Below the pieces are notes generated by a model. That model did not search any database. It worked only from the letters and a program-made list of their open reading frames with translations, and had not been told where the DNA came from. Of a stretch of DNA of 64,000 nt, positions 1 to 8,900 are shown piece by piece. Numbering within the stretch: position 1 is the stretch's first letter; each line of letters opens with the position of its first letter. The DNA comes from Xanthomonas fragariae (GTDB taxonomy: Bacteria; Pseudomonadota; Gammaproteobacteria; Xanthomonadales; Xanthomonadaceae), in NCBI RefSeq assembly GCF_017603965.1, contig NZ_CP071955.1, forward strand, positions 2,356,001 to 2,420,000. The letters run 5' to 3'. A program made the position numbers and the translations under genes.

Positions 1-891
1 TTTCTCGCCGGCCGGCTTGAGTCCACGCGGGGAGATCAGGTCGTGCAGACCGGCATCGTGCAAAGCAGCGATCTGCGCACGGCGCATGCGTTCCACCCGG
101 GCGCGCGCATCGGCAATGGTGGGCGCACGGTCGCGCACTTGCCCTGCCATCTGCAGCCAGTAGCGCGCACCGATGAAATCGTGCGCCTCGGCCGCCTGTT
201 CGGCGCGCGCCAGCAAACCGCTTTCCACCGCCGCCAAGCCCTGGCGCGTGCGCAGGTTGTCGGGATCGAGTTGCGCGGCATCGCGAAAATTCACCAGTGC
301 GCCATTGCCATCTTCGCCTAGCCGTCCGCTGCGCAGATCGTCCTCACCGGCACGGTTGAAGCTGAGCACGCGCTGCGCAGTTTCAACCTTGTGTTGCAGT
401 GCACGCACCTTCGGGTCTTGCGGGGCGAGCGCCAACGCAACGATGGCAAGTTCACGCGCCTGCTCAAGCACATCGTCCTGGCTCTCGGTCTGTTCGATCA
501 AGGCCTCGCCGCGTTCGATCAACCGGCCGCGCGCCTGCTCCAGTCCGCGGCGACTGCCCGCATCCTTGCCATCGGCACGCTGTTCGATCGCCAGATATAA
601 GGGAATCGCATCGTCGGCATCGCGATACAGCCGGTCTTCCTGCAACGCCTGGTCCGCGCGCTTGCGCGCCTGCGCCAAGGGTTCATCGCCCAGGTCCACT
701 GCCGGCGGTTGCCATTGCGCCACGCTCTCGGCGAATTCTTCGCCGCCGATCGACACATTCGGCTTGCTCGGCGCCGCCGCGACCGCCGGTTGCGGCGTGG
801 CAGAAGGCGCTGGCGCCGGTGCACGCGAACAGGCGCACATGCTTAGCGCGACCAATGCCCACGCTGCCATCCGGTTACCGCAATCGCCCAC
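1..891 (-). CDS. Putative lipoprotein with helical, TPR-like repeats (3' end outside window)
   Basis: The reading frame is open from about 891 to the left edge of the window, so the C-terminus is missing. The N-terminus has an Arg, a hydrophobic stretch (AAWALVALSM) and then Cys, which looks like a lipoprotein signal peptide with lipobox LSMC. I prefer the GTG at 891 because GGAG lies 6 nt upstream and because it adds the Arg before the hydrophobic core; ATG at 870 is the alternative. The mature part starts with an Ala/Pro linker and continues as alanine-rich helices (for example VNFRDAAQLDPDNLRTRQGL) that resemble tetratricopeptide-type repeats. It is divergent from rnd. No specific function can be assigned; an envelope scaffold role is an inference. 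Confidence 0.6.
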   Translation of the reverse strand, partial: MGDCGNRMAAWALVALSMCACSRAPAPAPSATPQPAVAAAPSKPNVSIGGEEFAESVAQWQPPAVDLGDEPLAQARKRADQALQEDRLYRDADDAIPLYLAIEQRADGKDAGSRRGLEQARGRLIERGEALIEQTESQDDVLEQARELAIVALALAPQDPKVRALQHKVETAQRVLSFNRAGEDDLRSGRLGEDGNGALVNFRDAAQLDPDNLRTRQGLAAVESGLLARAEQAAEAHDFIGARYWLQMAGQVRDRAPTIADARARVERMRRAQIAALHDAGLHDLISPRGLKPAGEK

Positions 892-990
892 CACCTGCTC
901 CTCTCCAGATGCTCTGCCGCACGACAGGCGATCGCGACGTTAGGCTATTCTGCGCGTTCTGCGCAAACTCTCGCTGTTGACGGAAATCAC

Positions 991-2085
991 GTGCCCCATT
1001 GGACCACTCACCCCTCCGAGCTGACCGAACGCATAAAAGCATCGCGTCCGTCCCGCATTGGCCTGGATACCGAGTTCATTCGCGAACGCACCTACTGGCC
1101 GAAGTTGGCGCTGGTGCAGATGGCCATCGGCGAGGAGATCCTGCTGATCGACCCGCTGATTCCAGGCATGAACGAGGCGCTCAAGGAGTGGTTGACCGCC
1201 ACGGATATCGTCAAGGTAATGCACAGCGCCAGCGAGGATCTGGTCACCTTCAAATGTGCATGCGAGGTGTTGCCGCGGCCGTTGTTCGATACCCAGATCG
1301 CTGCGGCGCTGGCCGGTATCGGCGGTGGCATGGGCTATCAAAAGCTGGTGCAGGAAGTCACCGGCACCTTGCTGACCAAGGGTGAGACGCGCTCTGACTG
1401 GATGCGCCGCCCATTGTCGCCTGCGCAGTTGGAATACGCGGCCGACGACGTGCGCTATCTGTTTGCCATCCACGACGAACTCACCCGCCGCCTGACCGAG
1501 CAGAACCGCTTGAGCTGGTTGGCCGAAGATGCCGAGCGCCTGCTCGCCACGGTCGAGCACGACGATGGCGAGCGCTGGCCGCATGTGAGCCTGCGCACCG
1601 CGCAATTTTTGGAGCCGGCCGCGCAACGCCGGCTGCTGCGCTTGCTGCGTTGGCGCGATCTGCAGGCGCGGCAAAGCGACCGCCCGCGCAGCTGGATCCT
1701 GGACAACGAATTGGCCAGCCAGTTGGCACGCTTCCCACCCGCCGATCTGGACGCCCTGTTGCGACAGTTCGACAAGTTTCCCAAGGCACCGCGCAAGCTC
1801 GCTTCCGCGGTGTGGGAGGTGCTCAATACGCCGCTGCCCGACGAAGACGGCGCACCGTTGGCGCAGGCTGCCACTGACGGCACCAAGGCAGTGCTCAAGC
1901 GTCTGCAGGATACGGTCGCGCAACGCAGCCGCGAGCTCGGTTTGCCGGACGGTCTGCTGGCCTCGCGCCGGCATCTGGAAACCTTGATCGAACAACGCAG
2001 CTGGCCGGCCGCGCTCGGCCAATGGCGTCGCGAGGTGCTGGAAGCGCAGGTGATGCCGTTGCTGGATGACGCTGCGGCGTACTGA
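991..2085 (+). CDS. rnd: Ribonuclease D
   Basis: 364-residue DEDD-family 3'-5' exoribonuclease involved in tRNA 3' maturation and RNA turnover. Exo I is GLDTEFIRE (D26, E28), exo II is the Asp in SASEDL (D83), and exo III is YAADD (Y149, D153), matching the E. coli RNase D pattern D28/E30/D85/Y151/D155. An HRDC-like domain follows from about residue 210 (QARQSDRPRSWILDNE). The start is GTG at 991 with only a weak ribosome site (GGAAA upstream); the domain begins soon after, so little sequence can be missing upstream. A strong hairpin terminator follows at once, suggesting a single-gene unit. Confidence 0.95.
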   Translation: MPHWTTHPSELTERIKASRPSRIGLDTEFIRERTYWPKLALVQMAIGEEILLIDPLIPGMNEALKEWLTATDIVKVMHSASEDLVTFKCACEVLPRPLFDTQIAAALAGIGGGMGYQKLVQEVTGTLLTKGETRSDWMRRPLSPAQLEYAADDVRYLFAIHDELTRRLTEQNRLSWLAEDAERLLATVEHDDGERWPHVSLRTAQFLEPAAQRRLLRLLRWRDLQARQSDRPRSWILDNELASQLARFPPADLDALLRQFDKFPKAPRKLASAVWEVLNTPLPDEDGAPLAQAATDGTKAVLKRLQDTVAQRSRELGLPDGLLASRRHLETLIEQRSWPAALGQWRREVLEAQVMPLLDDAAAY

Positions 2086-2104
2086 TTGCACTGGCTACGA
2101 TGCC

Positions 2105-2129
2105 AAAGCCCGCGGCGATGCGGGCTTTT
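2105..2129 (+). terminator. Rho-independent terminator of rnd
   Basis: Nine-base stem AAAGCCCGC / GCGGGCTTT with a 6-nt loop and a short T run, 20 bp after the rnd stop codon. Confidence 0.8.
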
Positions 2130-2255
2130 CGCTTGTTGGCCTGCCGCCTATAGACCGCCGCACTTCAGGCATGACCTTGCCCAGCTCCGATTCGCGGATC
2201 TTGTCCAAGCTGGGCTTGCGGCGGTATCCGCTCGGGCTCATCGCAGATGGCGACT

Positions 2256-2432
2256 CTACTTGCCTAGGCGCTCGCGCACGGTCGGGATGACCGGCACCGC
2301 CTTCTGCACAGCAGCGCTGAGTGCAGCGACACTGATGCCAAGGGTTTTGGTCCAGTCCTGCAGCTTGTTAGTTTGGTTGACGTCGATACGGCCGCGGTCG
2401 GGCGAGCCGACGTTGTTTTTGTGATCGCGCAT
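2256..2432 (-). CDS. DUF3606 family small protein
   Basis: 58 residues, beginning MRDHKNNVGSPDRGRI and ending RERLGK. The phrase GSPDRGRIDVNQ followed by a Trp-containing helix (LQDWTKTLGIS) is the DUF3606 pattern, a family of unknown role common in proteobacteria. ATG at 2432 is chosen because GGGAG lies 6 nt upstream; the frame is open further upstream but has no better start. It lies convergent to rnd and divergent from the H-NS-like gene. Small, basic and probably cytoplasmic. Confidence 0.75.
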   Translation of the reverse strand: MRDHKNNVGSPDRGRIDVNQTNKLQDWTKTLGISVAALSAAVQKAVPVIPTVRERLGK

Positions 2433-2654
2433 TACATGCTCCCGTATCGTAAAGGTTGAGTTTGCTGACTCGACCGCTAAGCTGGGCAACGCCCGCAACG
2501 ACAATGCACAAGCAACCGAGCAGGTCCCGTGAAAGGCATGTTCACGCCCTGTGCTGGCATCCGTCCGCAACAGCCGCCCCTCGGGCCGCATGCCATAATG
2601 ACGAGCGCCCCTAGGGCAGCGTCTCCACTTCCTTTATTCCGAGGCCATACCTTT

Positions 2655-3056
2655 GTGAGCAATACCTCTTCGAAACTGGATTCCATCGCACAAGCCAAAG
2701 CCAAGCTGCTGGAAGAACTGCACAAGCTGGAGGAACAGGAGAAAAACGAGCGAGCTAGCGAGGCATCCTCTGCGCATGCCACCATCGTCTCGCTGCTCGA
2801 GCAATTCGCTGGCCACTTCAATACCAAGCAGCGCAACGACATTGCCGCCTACCTGGGCACCGCCAATGTACGTAAAGAAGCTGCCAAGAGCGGCCGTAGC
2901 GAAGTGAAGCCGAAGTATGAATTGCCGCATACCGGCGAAACCTGGTCCGGTCGTGGCCGCACCCCGAAGGCCTTCGCTGCCTGGGAAGGCACTGTATCGT
3001 ACAGGGAATGGAAGGCCAAGAACCCGGATCTGAAGTTCCCGCTGATCCGCGAGTGA
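2655..3056 (+). CDS. H-NS family nucleoid-associated protein (XrvA-like)
   Basis: 133 residues from GTG at 2655. The N-terminal 35 residues form a charged coiled coil (AQAKAKLLEELHKLEEQEK), the usual oligomerisation part. The C-terminal DNA-binding core is TWSGRGRTPKAF (residues 96-107), the H-NS signature GRGR-P, followed by a short W-containing tail. H-NS proteins silence AT-rich and horizontally acquired DNA by binding the minor groove; the Xanthomonas XrvA/XrvB members are linked to virulence regulation. The frame is open upstream, but sequence before the GTG is Pro-rich and unlike the family, so the GTG start is preferred. Confidence 0.88.
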   Translation: MSNTSSKLDSIAQAKAKLLEELHKLEEQEKNERASEASSAHATIVSLLEQFAGHFNTKQRNDIAAYLGTANVRKEAAKSGRSEVKPKYELPHTGETWSGRGRTPKAFAAWEGTVSYREWKAKNPDLKFPLIRE

Positions 3057-3064
3057 TTGCATAC

Positions 3065-3091
3065 AGATCGCGCCAGTGCGGCGCGATCTGC
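3065..3091. terminator. Perfect 11-bp hairpin after the H-NS-like gene
   Basis: Stem CAGATCGCGCC / GGCGCGATCTG with a 5-nt loop, 8 bp after the stop codon. No T run follows, so it may terminate weakly or protect the 3' end. Confidence 0.5.
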
Positions 3092-3146
3092 CGCCGCCGG
3101 CCCGCCTTGGCGAACTGCGCGGCATGTGTTTAGAATCCAAGCACGT

Positions 3147-3222
3147 GGGGCGGTAGCTCAGCTGGGAGAGCGTCGCGTTCGCATCGCGAAGGTCGAGGGT
3201 TCGATCCCCTTCCGCTCCACCA
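3147..3222 (+). tRNA. tRNA-Ala (CGC anticodon)
   Basis: 76-nt cloverleaf with encoded CCA. Acceptor stem GGGGCGG/CCGCTCC contains the G3:U70 wobble pair that identifies tRNA-Ala. Anticodon stem TCGCG/CGCGA encloses loop TTCGCAT, giving anticodon CGC (reads GCG). The T-loop is TTCGATC. Confidence 0.97.
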
Positions 3223-3248
3223 TCTTTCCGTCCTAGACGGTGCAAACG

Positions 3249-3290
3249 AGGCCAGAAAGTCCTGCGACATAAGGCTTTCCGGCCTTTTTT
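3249..3290 (+). terminator. Terminator downstream of tRNA-Ala
   Basis: Imperfect stem AGGCCAGAAAG...CTTTCCGGCCT followed by a run of six T, 27 bp after the tRNA. Confidence 0.75.
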
Positions 3291-3435
3291 GTTTCCGAGG
3301 CAGTCTAGCCGAGACCGCGCAAATCCGGCGGTAGCTGACGGTAATTTTGGCGGTAGCGAGGGCATCCCCTACTGATACGCCCAGGGTTCCGTAGACATCT
3401 CAAGGCCATGGAAAATGGCAGATTCGGAGGTGTCC

Positions 3436-3708
3436 ATGAGCAGCAAGCGGTATACGGATGAGTTCAAGTTCGAAGCGGTCCGACAAGTGACCGATCGTGG
3501 GTTCAAGGTGGCAGAAGTCGCCGAGCGACTGGGTGTGACCACGCACAGCCTCTACGCCCGGCTGCGCAAGTTCGGCAAGCCTTGCGTGGTGCAGCGCGCC
3601 GAGGTGGACCAGAGCGCCGAGGTTCGGCGGCTGAAGACCGAATTGCGCCGAGTCACCGAGGAGCGCGACATCCTAAAAAAGGCCGCCGCGTACTTTGCCA
3701 AGGGGTGA
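3436..3708 (+). CDS. IS3-family transposase OrfA
   Basis: 90 residues starting MSSKRYTDEFKFEAV, with an N-terminal helix-turn-helix (AEVAERLGVTTHSLYARLRK) that binds the terminal repeats and a C-terminal leucine-zipper-like coil (EVRRLKTELRRVTEERDILK). ATG at 3436 has GGAGG 5 nt upstream; a longer start at 3415 exists. The last codons span AAAAAAG (3675-3681), where a -1 ribosomal frameshift would join it to OrfB, as in other IS3 elements. Confidence 0.9.
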   Translation: MSSKRYTDEFKFEAVRQVTDRGFKVAEVAERLGVTTHSLYARLRKFGKPCVVQRAEVDQSAEVRRLKTELRRVTEERDILKKAAAYFAKG

Positions 3709-3725
3709 AGGCAAAGTACGCGTTC

Positions 3726-4580
3726 ATGCAAGACCATCGCAGGGAGTTCAGGCTGTGCGCGATGTGCCGGGTGTTGCGGGTGAACCGGGCGGGTTATTAC
3801 GCGTGGTTACGCTCGCCCGACAGTGAGCGCGCAAAGGAAGACCAACGCCTGCTGGGAGTGATCAAGCACCACTGGCTGGCCAGCGGCAGTGTGTATGGGC
3901 ATCGCAAGATTGCCAAGGATCTGCGCGATCTGGGGGAGCGTTGCAGTCGCCATCGGGTGCATCGGCTGATGCGCGCCGAGGGGCTGCGTGCTCAGGTGGG
4001 CTATGGCCGCAAACCGCGCTTCCATGGAGGAATGCAGTGCAAGGCGGCGGCCAACCTGCTTGATCGGCAGTTCGAGGTGACTGAGCCGGACACGGCCTGG
4101 GCGAGCGATTTCACCTTCATCCGCACGCAGGAAGGCTGGATGTATCTGGCTGTGGTGATCGATCTGTTTTCCAGGCAAGTCGTCGGCTGGGCAATGCGCG
4201 ATCGGGCCGATACCGAGTTGGTCGTGCAGGCCTTGTTGTCTGCGGTCTGGCGGCGCAAACCCAGCGCTGGTTGCCTGGTTCACTCGGACCAAGGGTCGGT
4301 CTATACCAGCGATGACTGGCAGAGTTTCCTGGCGTCCCATGGCTTGGTGTGCAGCATGAGTCGGCGTGGCAACTGCCACGACAACGCACCCGTGGAGAGC
4401 TTCTTCGGCCTGCTCAAACGCGAGCGGATCAGGCGGCGGATCTATTCCACCAAAGATGCCGCACGCACCGAGGTGTTCGACTACATCGAAATGTTCTACA
4501 ACCCAAAACGCCGTCATGGTTCAACTGGCGACCTGTCGCCTGTAGAGTTCGAGCGGCGCTACGCGCAACGAGGGTCCTGA
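3726..4580 (+). CDS. IS3-family transposase OrfB (DDE integrase domain)
   Basis: 284 residues from ATG 3726; in the fused form the frame is entered at the A6G slippage site near 3675. It carries the HTH_21-like segment (SVYGHRKIAKDL) and an rve integrase core with the catalytic triad visible: first Asp in ASDFTFI, second in HSDQGSVY, Glu in PVESFFGLLKRE. The C-terminus TGDLSPVEFERRYA is typical of the family. It looks intact and could be active. Confidence 0.92.
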   Translation: MQDHRREFRLCAMCRVLRVNRAGYYAWLRSPDSERAKEDQRLLGVIKHHWLASGSVYGHRKIAKDLRDLGERCSRHRVHRLMRAEGLRAQVGYGRKPRFHGGMQCKAAANLLDRQFEVTEPDTAWASDFTFIRTQEGWMYLAVVIDLFSRQVVGWAMRDRADTELVVQALLSAVWRRKPSAGCLVHSDQGSVYTSDDWQSFLASHGLVCSMSRRGNCHDNAPVESFFGLLKRERIRRRIYSTKDAARTEVFDYIEMFYNPKRRHGSTGDLSPVEFERRYAQRGS

Positions 4581-4699
4581 GTGTCTACGGAACCTTGAGC
4601 GTATCATGGTAACAGCACTCCCTACGCCGAAAATACCTATTGCATTACAGTCACTTGCAGGTATTAATCGGGAGCCTTACGCCCATCGAATCGATCATG

Positions 4700-4740
4700 C
4701 GAGCCTCGGAAACGTCATGTTCCCGGGGCTCGTCGGTTTT
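4700..4740. terminator. Hairpin terminator-like structure
   Basis: CGAGCC ... GGCTCG stem extended internally by GGAA/TTCC, followed by TCGGTTTT. It lies in the 243-bp interval between the IS3 copy and the small gene at 4850 and may have belonged to a gene now separated by the insertion. Confidence 0.5.
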
Positions 4741-4849
4741 GGGGCTGCGCACCGGCCCTTCGCGTCGCGCCTGCAAGGCAATACGACCATGGCGTCGGTA
4801 TCACACTGCGCACACTAACGTCTGCCCAACCACACACCGGATGCAAGCC

Positions 4850-5026
4850 ATGAACAACAAAGAGAGCCAACCCGACCCCGTCGCCGACGACGCGCATGGC
4901 GTGACCGAGAGTCAGCAGGGCCGCAAGCAGGACGATGCCGCCAAACAGCGCCCGGGTCAGGAAGACTTGAAGGTGCATGACGAGCACAGCCGTCGCCCCG
5001 AGGGGAATGCTGTTCAGGGGAAATGA
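4850..5026 (+). CDS. Small hydrophilic hypothetical protein
   Basis: 58 residues, very rich in Asp, Glu, Gln, Lys and Pro with no hydrophobic core (MNNKESQPDPVADDAHGV...), so probably intrinsically disordered and cytosolic. An ATG at 4841 would add three residues. I recognise no family and see no strong ribosome site. Composition is coding-like for this genome, but a chance ORF is not excluded. Confidence 0.45.
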   Translation: MNNKESQPDPVADDAHGVTESQQGRKQDDAAKQRPGQEDLKVHDEHSRRPEGNAVQGK

Positions 5027-5285
5027 CCTGCCGCAGACCTGGCGCGTTGAGGCTGATTTGCAGGCGCATGTGGATCGTGGCCCGTGTCGGTGTGATTCAA
5101 TTGGCGCTGCACATGCGAGGACGCAGCTGCATTGCCGGGACTGGAATCACCCACGCGCCTCCGCAGCGACTGCTGTGGCAAGATTCAAGCAGGCGGGCCG
5201 CTGGGTTGGCTAACGCTTCTCTCTGCTGGCACGCTGTCCATGACAATCCGCAGGCACATCACGGCCACCTCGCTACGCTTGGCGC

Positions 5286-5906
5286 ATGTCGTCCACACCA
5301 CTTCCACGCACCTTCTACACACACGATTCGCGCCAGGTTGCGCCGCAATTGCTCAACAAGGTGCTGGTCAGCGCGGACGGACGACGCGGTCGCATCACCG
5401 AAGTCGAAGCCTATTGCGGCGGCGAAGACCCGGCTGCGCATTCGTTCCGTGGCATGACCGCCCGCACGCAAGTGATGTTCGGTGCGCCCGGACATCTGTA
5501 CGTGTATTTCATCTACGGCATGCACTGGGCGATCAACGCGGTGTGCGGCGGCGCACCCGGACATGCGGTGCTGATCCGCGCGCTCGAACCACTTGCCGGC
5601 ATCGACACCATGCAGGCCGCACGCGGCGCTGCGCCAATCGAGACGTTGACCACCGGCCCAGGTCGCCTGGCCCAGGCGTTCGGCGTCACCTCAGCGGACA
5701 ACGGCTTGGATCTGACCAACGCCAACGCACGCGCGTGGATCGAAGACGATGGCATGCCGCCGCCGTCGATACCATCGGCGACCCCGCGCATCGGTATCCG
5801 CAAGGCAGTCGATGCGCCGTGGCGCTGGGTCGTACCCGATAGCCGCTATTTGTCGCGTCCGCTTCCCCGTGCGACCGGCACACGCCCGATGCCGCCGGAC
5901 CGCTGA
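5286..5906 (+). CDS. DNA-3-methyladenine glycosylase (AAG/MPG family)
   Basis: 206 residues. Excises alkylated purines in base-excision repair. The catalytic segment ITEVEAYCG (Glu 39-41 region), the [19 protein letters not shown] loop, the [16 protein letters not shown] strand-helix and LIRALEPL follow the alkyladenine glycosylase order. The [11 protein letters not shown] motif is also typical. It converges on, and overlaps by 61 bp, the 3' end of the lhr pseudogene on the other strand. Confidence 0.93.
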   Translation: MSSTPLPRTFYTHDSRQVAPQLLNKVLVSADGRRGRITEVEAYCGGEDPAAHSFRGMTARTQVMFGAPGHLYVYFIYGMHWAINAVCGGAPGHAVLIRALEPLAGIDTMQAARGAAPIETLTTGPGRLAQAFGVTSADNGLDLTNANARAWIEDDGMPPPSIPSATPRIGIRKAVDAPWRWVVPDSRYLSRPLPRATGTRPMPPDR

Positions 5907-8900
5907 GCTAGCCATTGCTGCATGGGCGTCTGCTCGGCTGCGCCCGGCCCACGCTGCAGCAAGCGCAGCGCCTGATCGGCCTGCTCGATAGTAAGTTCTT
6001 GCAGCGGCTGGAAGCGATCTGCCGCCCACACCGCCATCGGCATGCCATCGAGATAAGCGACGCGATTTCCCGGCACGCGCGCGATGCGTTCGCCCGGCAG
6101 CAGGCTGCCCAATAGATTGCTTGGGTCGCTCGCACTCACGCATACCCACTGCTGCGGCAATGCCTGTGCGCGCACGCGGCGCAGTGCGGCAATCGCGTCC
6201 GGCAACGCGAACTGCTCACCAGACAGGCCGGCGATAAAACGCCCGCCACGAATGTCGCCGCGTGCTTCCAGACGTTGATACATACGCAGCAATTCGCGCC
6301 ACGGCGGCAACCACGCAGCCTCACGTGCCAGCAGCCGCCAACACACCACGCCATAACGGCGCAGCAAGGTCCGAGCGAGGTGCTCGAGCGTGTCCTGATG
6401 GCGTTCGCTGGCTTTGGCCGATGGCGATTCCGGAAGCGCGCGTACCGGCGCCCAGCGTCCGGCATCGCGAATGCACAGCGCACTCGCGCGGCGACGGTGC
6501 CGCGACAAGGCCGACGGGCGCTTGGAGGCAGGCACCAGCAGCGCGCGTAGCCCAGCGTAACTGTCGCAATGCGCGAGGCCGCGCATCACCAGCTCGCCCA
6601 ACGCATCTTCCAACTCAATGCTCATCAAGCGGGCCGCATCGGCAATTTCGTCGAAGAACAGCGCGCCTTGCTGCTGCAACACCTCCAGCACGCGCTGCGC
6701 GCGCGCGCCCAACGGTTCGTCATTGGCATGACGTGTCAGGCTACTCCACCGCTGCGCTTCGCGACGCGGCAGCAGCACGATCGGGGTGGCACGCAGCGCG
6801 GCACCACTGCAACCACCGCCGGGCCGCAAGCGTGCCCACACTGTGCGCCCGGCGGTGCACAGCTCGTCCAACCACGCTGGTTGATAGTCGCGCACGCGCA
6901 CGGGCAGCAGTTGATCCGCCCAATCGCGGGACAGATGACGTTGATAGTCGCGCACGCGCACGGGCAGCAGCTCGCTTTCCCACAGGACAGCAGGTGCCTC
7001 GAAGCCTTCCAACTGCCCGACCACACCGGCCAATGCATTCGGTCCTGCCACCCGGCTACTGCTGTCGACGTGCTGCCATTCGAAGAGGAAACGCGCGTAA
7101 TCGCGTTGCGACACTGGTTCGATCTCACGGCGCAATCGCCCCAGGGTGTAACGATGGATGCGCGCCAGCAGATGGCGCTCGCACCATTCTTCCGACTGCA
7201 TCTGTGCGCTGAATTGCCCAGCCATGACATAGCCCTCGCGCTGCAATGCATCCAGTGCGAGCACGATCACGTCTTCCGGCAACTGCAACGCCTTGGACAA
7301 CGCGGGCACCTGTGCCGGGCCGACGGCAGCTAGCCGCCCGCGCAGCACTTCGCGTACGGCCCACTCGCGCTCCCATTCGGCAACGTGGCAATCTTCCGGC
7401 GCCTGTACCGGCGGTTGCGCAGACGCGTCAGGATACAGCGGCAGGAACCAGGCGATGCGCTCGGCACTGATCCACAGCGCGGGCTCGCCGTTCAAGGCAA
7501 GACAACTGGCGCGGCCATCGGCAGCGAGTGCATCCAACCATGTTTGCCATTGCGCATCGGCCGCTTCATCGACAGGAAGCACGCCGAGTCCGACCAGCGC
7601 CTCGTGCATTTCTTCAACATCGCGCGGTTGTAGCCAAGCTTCCTGGCGAACCGCATCGATGGCTTGCGGATCCAACCGCCCTAGATCGTCGCTGGTCTGT
7701 GGCGTGTAGCGGCGGCTTTGCACGGCCTGGGTGCGGCGCTCTTCCAGCGGTGCGTCATCCAGAAACGCGTACGGACGCGCGTTCAAGGCTTCGGCTGCAA
7801 GCGGCGACGGCGCGGCTAGATCGCGCACAAGCAACTTGATCGCACCGGATTCCAACCCGCGCAACACCTGCAACCAACCTTCGCTGTCCATGGCCTGATG
7901 CAGGCAGTCTTCCAACGTCTGCGTCACCAACGGATGGTCCGGCACCTCACGCTCGCCGACCAGATTCTCGGCGCAGGCGACCTGATCAGAGAACACTGCG
8001 GCCAGCAGATCTTCCGACTTCATCCGCTGCAACTGCGGCGCCACTTTGTTGCCGCCGGTAAAGCGCGGCAGTGCCATCGCATTGGTCGCGTTCCAACGCC
8101 AACGTAAGCCGAACAACGGCGCATCCAGCACCGCCTGGATCAGCACATGTTCGGCCGATGACGAATGCAGATAGCGAGCCACCTCTTCCAACGCAAAACT
8201 GCGACTGGTGGACAGCGACAAAACGATCGCATCCTCGGTCGCCGCGGCCTGCAATTCGAAATTGAAGGTGCGGCAAAAACGCTTGCGCAACGCCAGGCCC
8301 CACGCACGATTGATGCGGCTACCGTATGGCGAGTGGATCACCAATTGGGTGCCACCGCTGGCATCGAAGAAGCGCTCCATCACCAGGCATTGCTGTGTCG
8401 GCATCGCGCCCAGCGCCGCGCATGCATGCGCCAGATAGTCCACCAATTGCTGCGCGGCTTCTGCGGACAGACTCAATTCGCTCTGCAGCCAATTGCAGGC
8501 TGCCTGATGCGACGCGCCATCGAGCCGCGCCGCGATCTCACCACGCAGACGCGACACCGCTGCCGACAACTCATCGCTACGACCCGGCGCTTCGCCCAGC
8601 CAGAACGGAATATTCGGCGGTGCGCCCTGAGCATCTTCCACGCGCACGCGCCCCGCATCCACACGCAGGATGCGGTAACTGGCGTTGCCTAGCTGGAACA
8701 CATCGCCGGTGAGACTTTCGACAGCAAAATCCTCGTTCACCGTACCGATCTTTTCCGCCTGCGGCTCCAACACCACGCTGTAGTCGGCGGTCTCGGGAAT
8801 GGGCCACCGGAGGTCAGCGCAGTCATGCGCGCGCCACGACGTGCATGCAAGCGCCGGTGCACCGCATCGCGATGCAGATAGCCTGCGCGCGGCCCCAGCC

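Larger units (their letters stand above)
3373..4606 (+). mobile_element. IS3-family insertion sequence, copy 1 (1234 bp)
   Basis: The ends are inverted repeats: TGATACGCCCAGGGTTCCGT at the left and the complement of TGATACGCTCAAGGTTCCGT at the right. Inside are overlapping orfA and orfB in the usual IS3 arrangement with an A6G slippery run at 3675. A second copy of exactly the same length lies inverted at 19346-20579. No matching target duplication is visible (CTAC on the left, TGGT on the right). Confidence 0.93.

Noticed and set aside
940..2091. 383-codon minus-strand ORF opposite rnd
   Set aside because: Antisense shadow; rnd carries all catalytic motifs.
2634..3365. Long minus-strand ORF across the tRNA and the H-NS-like gene
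   Set aside because: It reads the antisense of tRNA-Ala (EGDRTLDLRDANATLSQL is a well-known tRNA shadow) and of a clear gene on the plus strand.
3240..3372. Possible prophage or island attachment site after tRNA-Ala
   Set aside because: GGCGGTAGC repeats (3330-3360) recall the tRNA 5' end, but no integrase or duplicated tRNA 3' end was found.
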